Origin: Mycobacterium sp.
Lineage (GTDB): Bacteria; Actinomycetota; Actinomycetes; Mycobacteriales; Mycobacteriaceae
DNA: 9,650 nt
Assembly: GCA_029256565.1 (NCBI GenBank)
Contig: JAQSXQ010000033.1
Coordinates: 1-9,650 of the forward strand
Direction: 5' to 3'
In this document: one piece after another, positions 1 to 5,994 of the stretch
How positions within the stretch are numbered: position 1 is the stretch's first letter
Layout of the letters: every line of letters starts with the position of its first letter
Translations under genes and position numbers: made by a program
The notes under the pieces: generated by a model
The model's database searches: none
What the model was told of the DNA's origin: nothing
The model's input: only the letters and a program-made list of their open reading frames with translations

Positions 1-1840
1 CGGCGGTGCCGCCCTCGCAGCGCTTGCCTCACTGGCGCCAGGTGACATCCTGGCTGCGATCGGCGTGCTCGCGGCCGGAGCGGCGACTGCCATCAACGAC
101 GCATTCCTCGGCATCGGAGCGGTCGGAACCCAGCTCGTCGGAGGCATCGGTGCGGTCGGCGTGCAGGCGCTGGCCGGATTCGGCGGTGCGGGCGTGGGCC
201 TCATCGGCGGTCTCGGCGCGGCAGGCATCCAGACCATCGGCGGTCTCGGCGCGACCGGCAACGCGTTCATCAACACCGTTGGCACGGTTGGCAACTCGGC
301 GATCCAGACCATCGGCGCCGTCGGCAACACGCTGTCGGGCACGTTGCTCGGCGCGCTGGGCACCATCCTGTCCAACCCGCTGAATCCCGGTAGCTACGCC
401 ACCGCGCTCAACACGCTGGTGAGCGGCGTCGGCACCGCGGTCAACCAGGGCTTCCTCGGTGCAGGTGCCACCGGCAACCTGCTGGTGAACGGTCTCGGCG
501 TCACCGGCGGAACCCTGCTGGGCACCCTCGGTCTGGCCGGCTCCACCCTGGTCGCGACCCTCGGCAACGCGGGCGCCGCCACCATCGGCACGATCGGGAC
601 CATCGGCAACACGCTGATCTCGACCGTCGGCGGAATCGGCAACACCGTCCTCGCCACCACCGGAGGCGTGATCGGCACGCTCGGCAATGCGCTGGGCACT
701 GCGTTCGGTCTCATCACCGGCCAGCCGGTCATGCAGAACGTGCAGTTGGCCGCGCTCGCGGCACCGGGTGACGTCTCGACGCTCGCCCTCACCCCGAGTG
801 ACATCGGGTCGGCCGTCGACGTCCTGCTGCAGGGCGCGGGCACGGCGGTCACCCAGGGCATCGTCGGGTTCGGCACGGCAGGTGGCCAGCTCATCGGTGG
901 CCTCGGCACGGCGGGCGTCACCACGGTCGCCACCATCGGCGGTCTGGGCCTGATCGGCCTGGCAACCGTTGGCGCACTGGGCAACACGGCCATCCAGACC
1001 ATCGGCGCAGTCGGCAACACGCTGCTCGCCGGCGGCGGCGCCGCGCTCGGGGCGATCCTGGCCAACCCGCTGAACCCGTTGAACTACTTCGCGGCCATCC
1101 AAACGGTCGTGAACACCATCGGCTCGGCGATCAACACCTCGCTGCAGGGCGTCGGCACGGCAGGCAACGTGCTGGTCGGCGGCCTCGGGCAGGCCGGCAA
1201 CCTGGCCCTAAACGGGTTCGGTCAGGCGGGCAACCAGGCCATCGGCGCGATCGGCGGCGCAGGCAACACGGTCGTCGACACGGTGGGCGACATCGGCAAC
1301 ACGGTCAACGATGCGGTCGGCGAGGCCGTCGGCATCATCACCGGTCCCACGACGCCGCCCCCGCCTGTCGTCGACCCGCCGGTCACCGAGCCCGGAGACA
1401 CGCTGATCACCGCACGCGTCGCGTCCGCACCGGCCGAGGACGTCGAGGAGGCGCCGGTTGCCGACGAGACGGCGACCGACACCACCGACACGGATTCGGG
1501 CACCGACACCGGCACCGGCTCGGACACCGACACGAGCGGCTCCGACACGGGTGGCTCGGACACCGGCGGCACGGGGACGAGCGGCACGGGTACGGGCGGC
1601 TCGGGTACGAGTGGCACGGGTGCGAGCGGCGGCGCTGGAGCGGGCGGCGCGACGGACACCACCGACGGCAACAAGGTGTCGCCGAACACCAAGGCCGGCG
1701 GGTCCTCGAGCGCCGGCGGTGGCTCGGATGACTCCGACACCAAGAGCACCGCGGGAGACGCGTCGAGCGACTCCGGTAACGGTTCCGGCGGCGACAGCGG
1801 CGGCTCCGACGGCGGTTCGGACGGCGGCGGCGACAGCTAG
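1..1840 (+). CDS. Glycine-rich 11-residue-repeat protein with Gly/Ser/Thr/Asp tail (5' end missing)
   Basis: I do not recognise this gene. The reading frame is open from base 2 and ends at TAG 1838-1840. A GTG at 65 could be taken as the start, but the codons before it (including LAPGDI at 32) match an internal segment (LTPSDI at 788), so the coding region continues past the left edge. About 612 residues are visible. Order: two homologous modules (32-721 and 788-1345) built from 11-residue repeats of the type x-x-G-N-x-x-I-x-x-(I/V/L)-G, each broken by an NPLNP-containing spacer; a Pro-rich linker (about 1346-1468) with acidic stretches; and a tail of Gly, Ser, Thr and Asp (1469-1837). Cysteine appears to be absent from the translated part. 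The composition recalls the glycine-rich PE-PGRS and PPE-MPTR proteins of mycobacteria, but the repeat length and motif differ and no PE or PPE domain is visible. The N-terminus, which would show any signal peptide, is outside the window. Surface or secreted location is a guess. The gene is certain; the function is unknown. Confidence 0.85.
   Translation, partial: GGAALAALASLAPGDILAAIGVLAAGAATAINDAFLGIGAVGTQLVGGIGAVGVQALAGFGGAGVGLIGGLGAAGIQTIGGLGATGNAFINTVGTVGNSAIQTIGAVGNTLSGTLLGALGTILSNPLNPGSYATALNTLVSGVGTAVNQGFLGAGATGNLLVNGLGVTGGTLLGTLGLAGSTLVATLGNAGAATIGTIGTIGNTLISTVGGIGNTVLATTGGVIGTLGNALGTAFGLITGQPVMQNVQLAALAAPGDVSTLALTPSDIGSAVDVLLQGAGTAVTQGIVGFGTAGGQLIGGLGTAGVTTVATIGGLGLIGLATVGALGNTAIQTIGAVGNTLLAGGGAALGAILANPLNPLNYFAAIQTVVNTIGSAINTSLQGVGTAGNVLVGGLGQAGNLALNGFGQAGNQAIGAIGGAGNTVVDTVGDIGNTVNDAVGEAVGIITGPTTPPPPVVDPPVTEPGDTLITARVASAPAEDVEEAPVADETATDTTDTDSGTDTGTGSDTDTSGSDTGGSDTGGTGTSGTGTGGSGTSGTGASGGAGAGGATDTTDGNKVSPNTKAGGSSSAGGGSDDSDTKSTAGDASSDSGNGSGGDSGGSDGGSDGGGDS
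119..352 (+). repeat. 11-residue repeat array A1 (7 units)
   Basis: There are seven tandem units of 33 bp, the last with one extra codon. Units include AVGTQLVGGIG, AVGVQALAGFG, AAGIQTIGGLG, ATGNAFINTVG and TVGNSAIQTIG. Gly at positions 3 and 11 is nearly fixed; positions 2, 6/7 and 10 are mostly hydrophobic. The units are diverged at DNA level, so this is an old coding repeat rather than a fresh tandem duplication. Confidence 0.85.
467..667 (+). repeat. 11-residue repeat array A2 (6 units)
   Basis: There are six units, from ATGNLLVNGLG to GIGNTVLATTG, with one extra Gly codon at the end. Asn at position 4 is present in the first unit and the last two; the middle ones have Gly, Ser or Ala there. 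The array is followed by a short degenerate run ending in LITG. Confidence 0.85.
875..1039 (+). repeat. 11-residue repeat array B1 (5 units)
   Basis: The five units are TAGGQLIGGLG, TAGVTTVATIG, GLGLIGLATVG, ALGNTAIQTIG and AVGNTLLAGGG. The last two match the last two units of A1 closely, which anchors the alignment of the modules. Confidence 0.82.
1157..1321 (+). repeat. 11-residue repeat array B2 (5 units)
   Basis: The five units are TAGNVLVGGLG, QAGNLALNGFG, QAGNQAIGAIG, GAGNTVVDTVG and DIGNTVNDAVG. This is the most regular array: Gly3, Asn4 and Gly11 are present in all five. Asp enters the last two units just before the Pro-rich linker. Confidence 0.85.
1469..1837 (+). repeat. Low-complexity Gly/Ser/Thr/Asp C-terminal tail
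   Basis: About 123 codons encode almost only Gly, Ser, Thr, Asp and Ala, with short direct repeats such as SDTGG and GTGTSG. The single short basic spot is around NKVSPNTKAGG (near 1669-1700). Such tails are usually disordered. No sortase motif, membrane helix or other anchor is visible at the C-terminus. Confidence 0.75.
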
Positions 1841-1841
1841 G

Positions 1842-1865
1842 AACGCATGACGCGAAACGCATGAC
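1842..1865 (+). repeat. 10-bp direct repeat after the repeat-protein stop
   Basis: AACGCATGAC occurs at 1842-1851 and again at 1856-1865, a spacing of 14 bp, directly after the stop codon and before the hairpin. It may be a small tandem duplication. No function is apparent. Confidence 0.4.
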
Positions 1866-1870
1866 ACGGC

Positions 1871-1898
1871 CGTGGGCCTCCCGAAAGGGGGGCCCACG
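1871..1898 (+). terminator. Hairpin terminator without a T-tract
   Basis: The arms CGTGGGCC (1871-1878) and GGCCCACG (1891-1898) pair perfectly. The stem continues inward through 1879-1882 with 1887-1890 (one T-G wobble), giving about 12 bp closed by a GAAA tetraloop (1883-1886). It lies 30 bp after the stop of the glycine-rich gene. No T-run follows (TTCGCGTC), as is common for mycobacterial terminator hairpins. The perfect outer stem could act in both directions, but the gene on the right points the same way, so its main role is probably to separate the two plus-strand genes. Confidence 0.7.
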
Positions 1899-1949
1899 TT
1901 CGCGTCAATAACTGGTTTGCGCCCATGATCATCCGGGGTACACGCCGGC

Positions 1950-2726
1950 ATGACCGACACCAAGGGCGCTGTAGCGAATGCTGCCGACAATCAGTGGTTC
2001 GAACGTGCGGCGCGGGCAGGCTTCATCGCCAGCGGCGTCCTGCACCTGCTCCTCGCCTGGATCGTGCTGAGGCTGGCGTTCGGCAGCGGAGGTAACGCGG
2101 ACCAATCCGGCGCCCTCGCCGCGCTCGGCAGCCAGACCGGCGGCGCGATCATGCTGTGGCTCGCAGCCATCGGTCTCGCGGCACTCGGCCTGTGGCACAT
2201 CGCGGAGGCGGTCGCCGAGGAGGACGTCAAGGACAAGGTGAAGGCCGTCGCCGTCGGCGTGGTGAACATCGCGCTCGCCGTGTCCGCCGCGCGGTTCGCC
2301 TCCGGCAGCGGCCAGTCGAGCGGTCAGCAGAACTCCGGCATGAGTGCTCAGCTCATGCAATCGACATGGGGCAAGGGCCTTCTCATCATCGTGGCGCTGG
2401 TCCTGATCGGCGTCGGCGGCTACCACGTCTACAAGGGCGCCACCAAGCGCTTCGAGAAGGACCTGACCCGCTCACGGGGATCGATCGTGACGCCGGCCGG
2501 CATCATCGGCTACGTCGCCAAGGGCCTCGTTCTCGCAGGCGCAGGCATCCTGGTCATCGTCGCGACGCTGACGTCCGATCCCGCCAAGGCCTCGGGCATC
2601 GACGCCGCGGTCAAGACGCTCGGCAGCGCGCCGTTCGGCCGGATCCTCCTCGTCCTCGCCGCGCTGGGCATCGCGGCCTACGGCGTCTTCAGCCTGATCC
2701 GCAGCCGCTACGCGGACATGTCCTAG
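1950..2726 (+). CDS. DUF1206 family membrane protein
   Basis: This encodes a 258-residue integral membrane protein of unknown function. It shows three successive pairs of hydrophobic helices, the layout of DUF1206 proteins, which carry the domain about three times. Pair 1 is about residues 24-46 (GFIASGVLHLLLAWIVL) and 68-90, ending in LWHIAEAV. Pair 2 is about 104-118 and 144-160, ending in GGYHVYKGATKRFEKDL. Pair 3 is about 178-198 and 228-248, ending in YGVFSLIRSRY. Each pair ends with an aromatic/basic motif (LWHI, YHVYK, YGVFSLIRSR), supporting an internal triplication. The start at ATG 1950 gives a short polar N-terminus before FERAARAG, typical of the family. The biochemical role is not known. 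It is probably transcribed on its own, because a hairpin precedes it and the next gene converges. Membership of the family is recognised from pattern, not from a search. Confidence 0.85.
   Translation: MTDTKGAVANAADNQWFERAARAGFIASGVLHLLLAWIVLRLAFGSGGNADQSGALAALGSQTGGAIMLWLAAIGLAALGLWHIAEAVAEEDVKDKVKAVAVGVVNIALAVSAARFASGSGQSSGQQNSGMSAQLMQSTWGKGLLIIVALVLIGVGGYHVYKGATKRFEKDLTRSRGSIVTPAGIIGYVAKGLVLAGAGILVIVATLTSDPAKASGIDAAVKTLGSAPFGRILLVLAALGIAAYGVFSLIRSRYADMS
2723..2726. other. Shared CTAG: overlapping stop codons of convergent genes
   Basis: The palindrome CTAG contains TAG on both strands: 2724-2726 ends the DUF1206 gene and 2725-2723 ends nirD. The two convergent genes therefore overlap by 4 bp with no room for a terminator between them. 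Confidence 0.9.
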
Positions 2727-3049
2727 TCCCGGCCGCAGTCGAGCGCGACGCGTATCGCCCCGGTGTCGTCGACCGTCGCCTCGTGCGTGCAGACGCCGGG
2801 TCCGTTGCCGGTGACCTCGCGTCCCGTCTCGAGGTCGTAGTTCAGCCCGTGCAGGGGGCAGACGACGACCTGATCGTCGATCAACCCGTCGGCGAGCGGA
2901 CCGCCGCGGTGCGGACACACCGCGCTCAAGGCGCGGACCGAGCCGTCGCGCATGCGGTACACGGCGATCTGCTCGCCGTCGATCGCGAACGTCCGGCCCT
3001 CCCCGACGGGAATCTCGTCGACGTGGCCGACCGCGACTTGCGTAGTCAT
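2723..3049 (-). CDS. nirD: Nitrite reductase small subunit NirD (Rieske [2Fe-2S] protein)
   Basis: This encodes a 108-residue small subunit of NAD(P)H-dependent assimilatory nitrite reductase, acting with NirB in the cytoplasm. The Rieske ligands are complete: C45-P-H47 (CPHRGGPL) and C64-P-L-H67 (CPLHG), followed by the usual YDLETG. To my knowledge the enterobacterial NirD proteins have the Rieske fold without these ligands, so this one belongs to the cluster-binding type seen in actinobacteria and can probably carry electrons. The ATG at 3049 (MTTQVAVGHV) was chosen because the frame upstream, running to 3184, is an Arg/Cys-rich shadow of the nirB end. It sits 28 bp after the nirB stop, so it is the last gene of the operon. 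Its ribosome site is weak (GAAGAGA). A stand-alone Rieske ferredoxin is possible in principle, but the position after nirB makes NirD far more likely. Confidence 0.93.
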   Translation of the reverse strand: MTTQVAVGHVDEIPVGEGRTFAIDGEQIAVYRMRDGSVRALSAVCPHRGGPLADGLIDDQVVVCPLHGLNYDLETGREVTGNGPGVCTHEATVDDTGAIRVALDCGRD

Positions 3050-3077
3050 CGGTGCTCGATTCTCTTCGCGCAAGCGC

Positions 3078-5540
3078 TCATCGGACCGGAACCTGCGGCA
3101 GCGGCAACAACGGCAACGACGTCCTGAACTGACCCTCGGTCGCCGGCTCCCTCCCGTCGAGCCACGGATCGCGGTAGGCCGCAACGGACTTCGCCATGTT
3201 GGCGTCGAGCTGCTCGGCCAGCCCGTCGGCGTCGTCGACCACGATCTCCCGCAACCGTTCGATGCCGATGCGGGGCACGAACGCGTACGTCCGCTCGAGC
3301 CAGTTGGCGTTCTCGCGGTAGTACTGCAGGAACCGGCCGGTCAGCGTCATCACCTCCTCAGGCGAGTCCACGGTGGCCAGCAGGTCGCCCTTGCGGATGT
3401 GGGCGCCGGCCGCGCCGCCGACGTACATCTCCCAGCGCCCGCCGTCGACCGCGACGACGCCGAGGTCCTTGCACAGCGCCTCGGCGCAGTTGCGCGGACA
3501 CCCGGTGACGGCCAGCTTCATCTTCGCGGGGCTGGCCAGACCTTGGTAACGCTCCTCGATCGCGATGCCCAACGCCGTCGAGTCGCCGACGCCGAACCGG
3601 CAGAAGTCGCTCCCGACACAGGTCTTCACGGTCCGGAAGCTCTTGCCGTAGGCGTACCCCGACGGCATGTCGAGATCCGCCCACACCGATGGCAGGTCCT
3701 CCTTGCGGATCCCCAGCAGGTCGATGCGCTGACCACCGGTCAGCTTGATCATCGGGATCTCGTACTTGTCGGCGACGTCGGCGATCTTGCGCAGCTGCGC
3801 GGAGTCGGTGACCCCGCCCTTCATCTGCGGCACCACCGAGAAGGTGCCGTCGCGCTGAATGTTCCCGTGCACGCGGTCGTTGATGAACCGGGCATCGCGC
3901 TCGTCGACGAACTCGTCGGCCCACATCATGTCGAGCAGCGACGCCAGCGCCATCTTCGATCCGGCGTCGGGCTTGCCGTCGGGTGCCAGTGCGGCGAAGA
4001 CCGATGACACCGAGTGCAGTTGGAGTTCCCTGACGTGGTTCATCAGCGTCGGCTTGTCGTACGGGATCGCGGGCACGTACCACGACGCGGACGGATCCTC
4101 GGTGACCGCTCCATCGGCGGCCCACTCGACGACCTGGCCGACCAGCTCCTTGCAGGACCCGCAGCCCTTGCCCGCTTTGGTCTTCGCCATCACGCCGCTC
4201 ACCGACGTCACACCGCCGCGCACGCAGCCGACGAGGTCGCCCTTGGAGACGCCGTTGCAGTTGCACACCTGGGCGTCGTCGGCCAGTTCGGCCACGCCCA
4301 CCCCGACGTCGGGGGTGCCGATGTCGAACATCAGCGACACTCGCTCGTCGGGGAGCGGCAGACCGCTGTCGAACGCCTGGGTCAGGAACGACACCTTGCT
4401 GACGTCGCCGACGAGCGTTGCGCCCACCAGCTTCCCGTCGCGGATCACGATCGTCTTGTACACGCCGTGCCTGGGTTCGGAGTACTGCACGAACTCGTCG
4501 TCGTCGTGCTCCGGCGCCTTGATCCCCATCGACGCGACGTCGACGCCGGCCACCTTCAGCTTCGTGGCGACGCGGGAACCGTGATAGGCGGCGGCCGGGT
4601 CGCTGCCGGTGAGGTGGTCGGCGAGCACCTTGGCCTGCTCCCACAGCGGAGCGACCAGACCGTAGACCTGGCCGCGGTGCTGCGCGCACTCGCCGACGAC
4701 GTAGACGTCGTCGTCGTCGACCGACCGCATGTGATCGTCGGTGACGATGGCCCGCTCGACGGTCAGCCCGGCCCGTTGCGCCAGCCCCACGTTGGGTCGG
4801 ATGCCCGCGGCGATGACGAGCATGTCGCAGTCCAGCCGCGTCCCGTCGGCGAACGCGATGCCCGTGAGGCGTCCGTCGTCGACGAACACCTCGGTGGTGC
4901 GCATGTTCGTGTGCACGCCGATTCCAAGGCTCTCCACCGACTTTCGCAGGATCGCACCCGCGAGGTCGTCGAGCTGGGCGTTCATCAGCACCGGCCCGGC
5001 GTGCACCACGTCGACGGTCAGCCCCCGGTTCTGCAGGCCCCGCGCGGCCTCCAACCCGAGCAGGCCGCCTCCGATCACGACGGCCTTGGTCCGCATGCCT
5101 GCCTCGGCGATCATCGCCGACGTGTCGTCGAGGGTCCGGAACCCGTACACGCCGTCGGCGAGGGTCTTGTCGTCGGCCCACAGCCCCTTCATCGGGGGGA
5201 AGAACGAGCGGCTGCCGGTGGCGAGGATGAGCTTGTCGTACCGCATGCTGGTGCCGTCGTCGGCGTGTACCAGATGGGCGAAGGTGTCGATGCGCACCAC
5301 CCGGACCCCGGCCCGCAGGTCGATCCGGTTGTCGGAGTACCAGTCCAGCGCGTTGAGGTAGATCTCGGCGGGATCGTCGCTGCCGGCAAGAACGTTCGAC
5401 AGCAGGATGCGGTTGTAGTTGCCGTACGGCTCGTCGCCGAAGACGGTGATCTCGAACATCTCATCGCCGCCCCTGGCCAGCACCTCTTCGATGGCGCGGA
5501 TGCCTGCCATGCCGTTGCCGACCACGACGAGCCTGCGCAT
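3078..5540 (-). CDS. nirB: Assimilatory nitrite reductase [NAD(P)H] large subunit NirB
   Basis: This 820-residue cytoplasmic enzyme reduces nitrite to ammonium with six electrons from NAD(P)H. The FAD-binding motif is VVVGNGMAG (residues 5-13). A second dinucleotide-binding site is VVIGGGLLGLEAA (154-166), and the FAD domain closes with VYVVGECA (279-286). A BFD-like [2Fe-2S] site follows, with Cys426, Cys428, Cys460 and Cys463 (CNC ... GCGSC). The C-terminal siroheme/[4Fe-4S] domain has both ligand motifs: Cys641-x5-Cys647 (CVGSDFC) and Cys681-x3-Cys685 (CPRNC). Length and domain order are normal for NirB and no key residue is missing. The start ATG 5540 matches the family N-terminus and has GGAGG four bases upstream; the frame stays open to 6032 but that part is the shadow of the upstream gene. 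The start shares its A with the TGA of that gene, so translation is probably coupled. No siroheme synthesis gene is in the window. Confidence 0.97.
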   Translation of the reverse strand: MRRLVVVGNGMAGIRAIEEVLARGGDEMFEITVFGDEPYGNYNRILLSNVLAGSDDPAEIYLNALDWYSDNRIDLRAGVRVVRIDTFAHLVHADDGTSMRYDKLILATGSRSFFPPMKGLWADDKTLADGVYGFRTLDDTSAMIAEAGMRTKAVVIGGGLLGLEAARGLQNRGLTVDVVHAGPVLMNAQLDDLAGAILRKSVESLGIGVHTNMRTTEVFVDDGRLTGIAFADGTRLDCDMLVIAAGIRPNVGLAQRAGLTVERAIVTDDHMRSVDDDDVYVVGECAQHRGQVYGLVAPLWEQAKVLADHLTGSDPAAAYHGSRVATKLKVAGVDVASMGIKAPEHDDDEFVQYSEPRHGVYKTIVIRDGKLVGATLVGDVSKVSFLTQAFDSGLPLPDERVSLMFDIGTPDVGVGVAELADDAQVCNCNGVSKGDLVGCVRGGVTSVSGVMAKTKAGKGCGSCKELVGQVVEWAADGAVTEDPSASWYVPAIPYDKPTLMNHVRELQLHSVSSVFAALAPDGKPDAGSKMALASLLDMMWADEFVDERDARFINDRVHGNIQRDGTFSVVPQMKGGVTDSAQLRKIADVADKYEIPMIKLTGGQRIDLLGIRKEDLPSVWADLDMPSGYAYGKSFRTVKTCVGSDFCRFGVGDSTALGIAIEERYQGLASPAKMKLAVTGCPRNCAEALCKDLGVVAVDGGRWEMYVGGAAGAHIRKGDLLATVDSPEEVMTLTGRFLQYYRENANWLERTYAFVPRIGIERLREIVVDDADGLAEQLDANMAKSVAAYRDPWLDGREPATEGQFRTSLPLLPLPQVPVR

Positions 5541-5893
5541 CAGACCTCCACCAGCCCCAGGTCGACGATGACGGTGCCCGCGCAGCCGGCGGGCGCAGCG
5601 ATGGCCAACTCGAGCACCGTGTCGCCGAGCAGGTCCTCGACCACCCGCAGCGCGACGTGCGTCGCACCCTTGGCCGCGATCGGGAAGTAGCGCATCGGTG
5701 CCCCGTCGCGGAGCAGGACGACGCTGACCATCTCGTCGCAAGAGTTGCCGCCGCGGAAGTAGACCGGTTGAGACACCGCCCCGGCGGGCACCACGTAACG
5801 CAGCGTCCCGTCGATCGGTACCGGTTCGTCGAGGCCCTTGCCCTCGAATTCGAAGGCGCCCTGCAGGAATCGTGGGGTGCTTCCGTCGGTCAT
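5540..5893 (-). CDS. Small protein of unknown function translated ahead of nirB
   Basis: I do not recognise this 117-residue protein. It is the first gene of the nirB operon, and its stop overlaps the nirB start as TGATG. From the ATG at 5893 (MTDGSTPRFL) it has no membrane helix or signal peptide, so it should be cytoplasmic. Residues about 31-117 alternate short hydrophobic strands with Gly/Pro turns (LRYVVPAG, VSVVLLRDG, VLELAIAAPAG, GTVIVDLGLVEV), suggesting a small beta-sandwich. It has two cysteines, Cys52 (GGNSCDEM) and Cys104 (PAGCAG), too few for a typical Fe-S site. An in-frame ATG at 5914 would add seven residues (MAAYWLV); neither start has a strong ribosome site. A GlnR-like box at 5916-5931 would fall immediately before the longer start, which slightly favours 5893. 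The open frame running further up to 7108 is antisense to narK and is not real. Its position suggests a role in nitrite reduction, as an accessory or regulatory factor, but this is inference only. Confidence 0.8.
   Translation of the reverse strand: MTDGSTPRFLQGAFEFEGKGLDEPVPIDGTLRYVVPAGAVSQPVYFRGGNSCDEMVSVVLLRDGAPMRYFPIAAKGATHVALRVVEDLLGDTVLELAIAAPAGCAGTVIVDLGLVEV
5545..5549 (-). promoter_or_regulatory. Ribosome binding site of nirB
   Basis: GGAGG read on the minus strand lies four bases before the ATG at 5540, inside the last codons of the upstream gene. It supports the 820-residue start over longer forms. Confidence 0.65.
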
Positions 5894-5915
5894 GACTAAC
5901 CAATAGGCGGCCATT

Positions 5916-5931
5916 GTTTCGGGTTCGTTTC
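5916..5931 (-). promoter_or_regulatory. Candidate GlnR box (minus strand)
   Basis: Read on the minus strand the sequence is GAAAC-n6-GAAAC, two identical half-sites 11 bp apart. The known actinobacterial GlnR box is close to GTNAC-n6-GAAAC, so the second half is perfect and the first differs at one fixed base. The box ends 22 bp before the ATG at 5893. GlnR is known to control nitrate/nitrite assimilation genes in mycobacteria and Streptomyces; binding here is inference. Confidence 0.5.
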
Positions 5932-5970
5932 CTGCGCGATGCGCCCATGAATACCGTTGCGCACCTCGCC

Positions 5971-5986
5971 CACGAGTCGACGTGTG
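5971..5986. promoter_or_regulatory. Imperfect palindrome in the divergent promoter
   Basis: The pattern CAC-n2-GTCGAC-n2-GTG is symmetric at 12 of 16 positions and lies in the middle of the divergent region. It could be an operator for a dimeric regulator, but similar palindromes arise easily in GC-rich DNA. Confidence 0.25.
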
Positions 5987-5994
5987 AGCCAGTC

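Larger units (their letters stand above)
32..721 (+). repeat. Module A of the duplicated repeat region
   Basis: This is the first of two homologous protein-level modules. It starts with LAPGDI, then has seven 11-residue repeats, a spacer with NPLNP (N codon at 374), six more repeats, and ends in LITG. It aligns collinearly with module B (788-1345). The offset is 756 bp at the start and through the first array, 690 bp at NPLNP and the start of the second array, and 624 bp at the ITG end. Confidence 0.8.
788..1345 (+). repeat. Module B of the duplicated repeat region
   Basis: This is the second homologous module: LTPSDI, five repeats, an NPLNP spacer (N codon at 1064) continuing NYFAAIQTVV, five repeats, and IITG. 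Each of its two arrays is exactly 22 residues (two repeat units) shorter than its counterpart in module A. Flanking spacers keep the same length in both modules. Confidence 0.8.
1841..1949 (+). other. Intergenic gap upstream of the DUF1206 gene
   Basis: This gap of 109 bp holds the direct repeat, the hairpin and about 50 bp that must contain the leader of the DUF1206 gene. I see no convincing -10 (TANNNT) element and only a weak purine stretch (CGGGGTA, 1934-1940) about 9 bp before the ATG as a possible ribosome site. Confidence 0.5.

Noticed and set aside
29..1102. A long open frame (about 357 codons) on the minus strand opposite the repeat gene
   Set aside because: It is Arg/Asp/Ala-rich and periodic only because it mirrors the 33-bp coding repeat; the plus-strand frame explains the sequence and has consistent repeat units.
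119..1321. Repeat DNA considered as a CRISPR array or non-coding tandem repeat
   Set aside because: The repeat is in frame, diverged at DNA level but conserved at protein level, with no unique spacers.
1847..1911. Two tiny reading frames after the repeat gene (5 codons at 1847 and 16 codons at 1861)
   Set aside because: The second is mostly the terminator hairpin and neither has a ribosome site or plausible composition.
1925..1932. ATGATCAT palindrome before the DUF1206 gene
   Set aside because: An 8-bp palindrome is too short to support an operator and has no second copy nearby.
2952..5690. Long plus-strand open frames opposite nirB and the small gene
   Set aside because: They are antisense shadows of GC-rich coding DNA; their products are His/Arg/Val-rich with no domain, whereas nirB has every expected motif.
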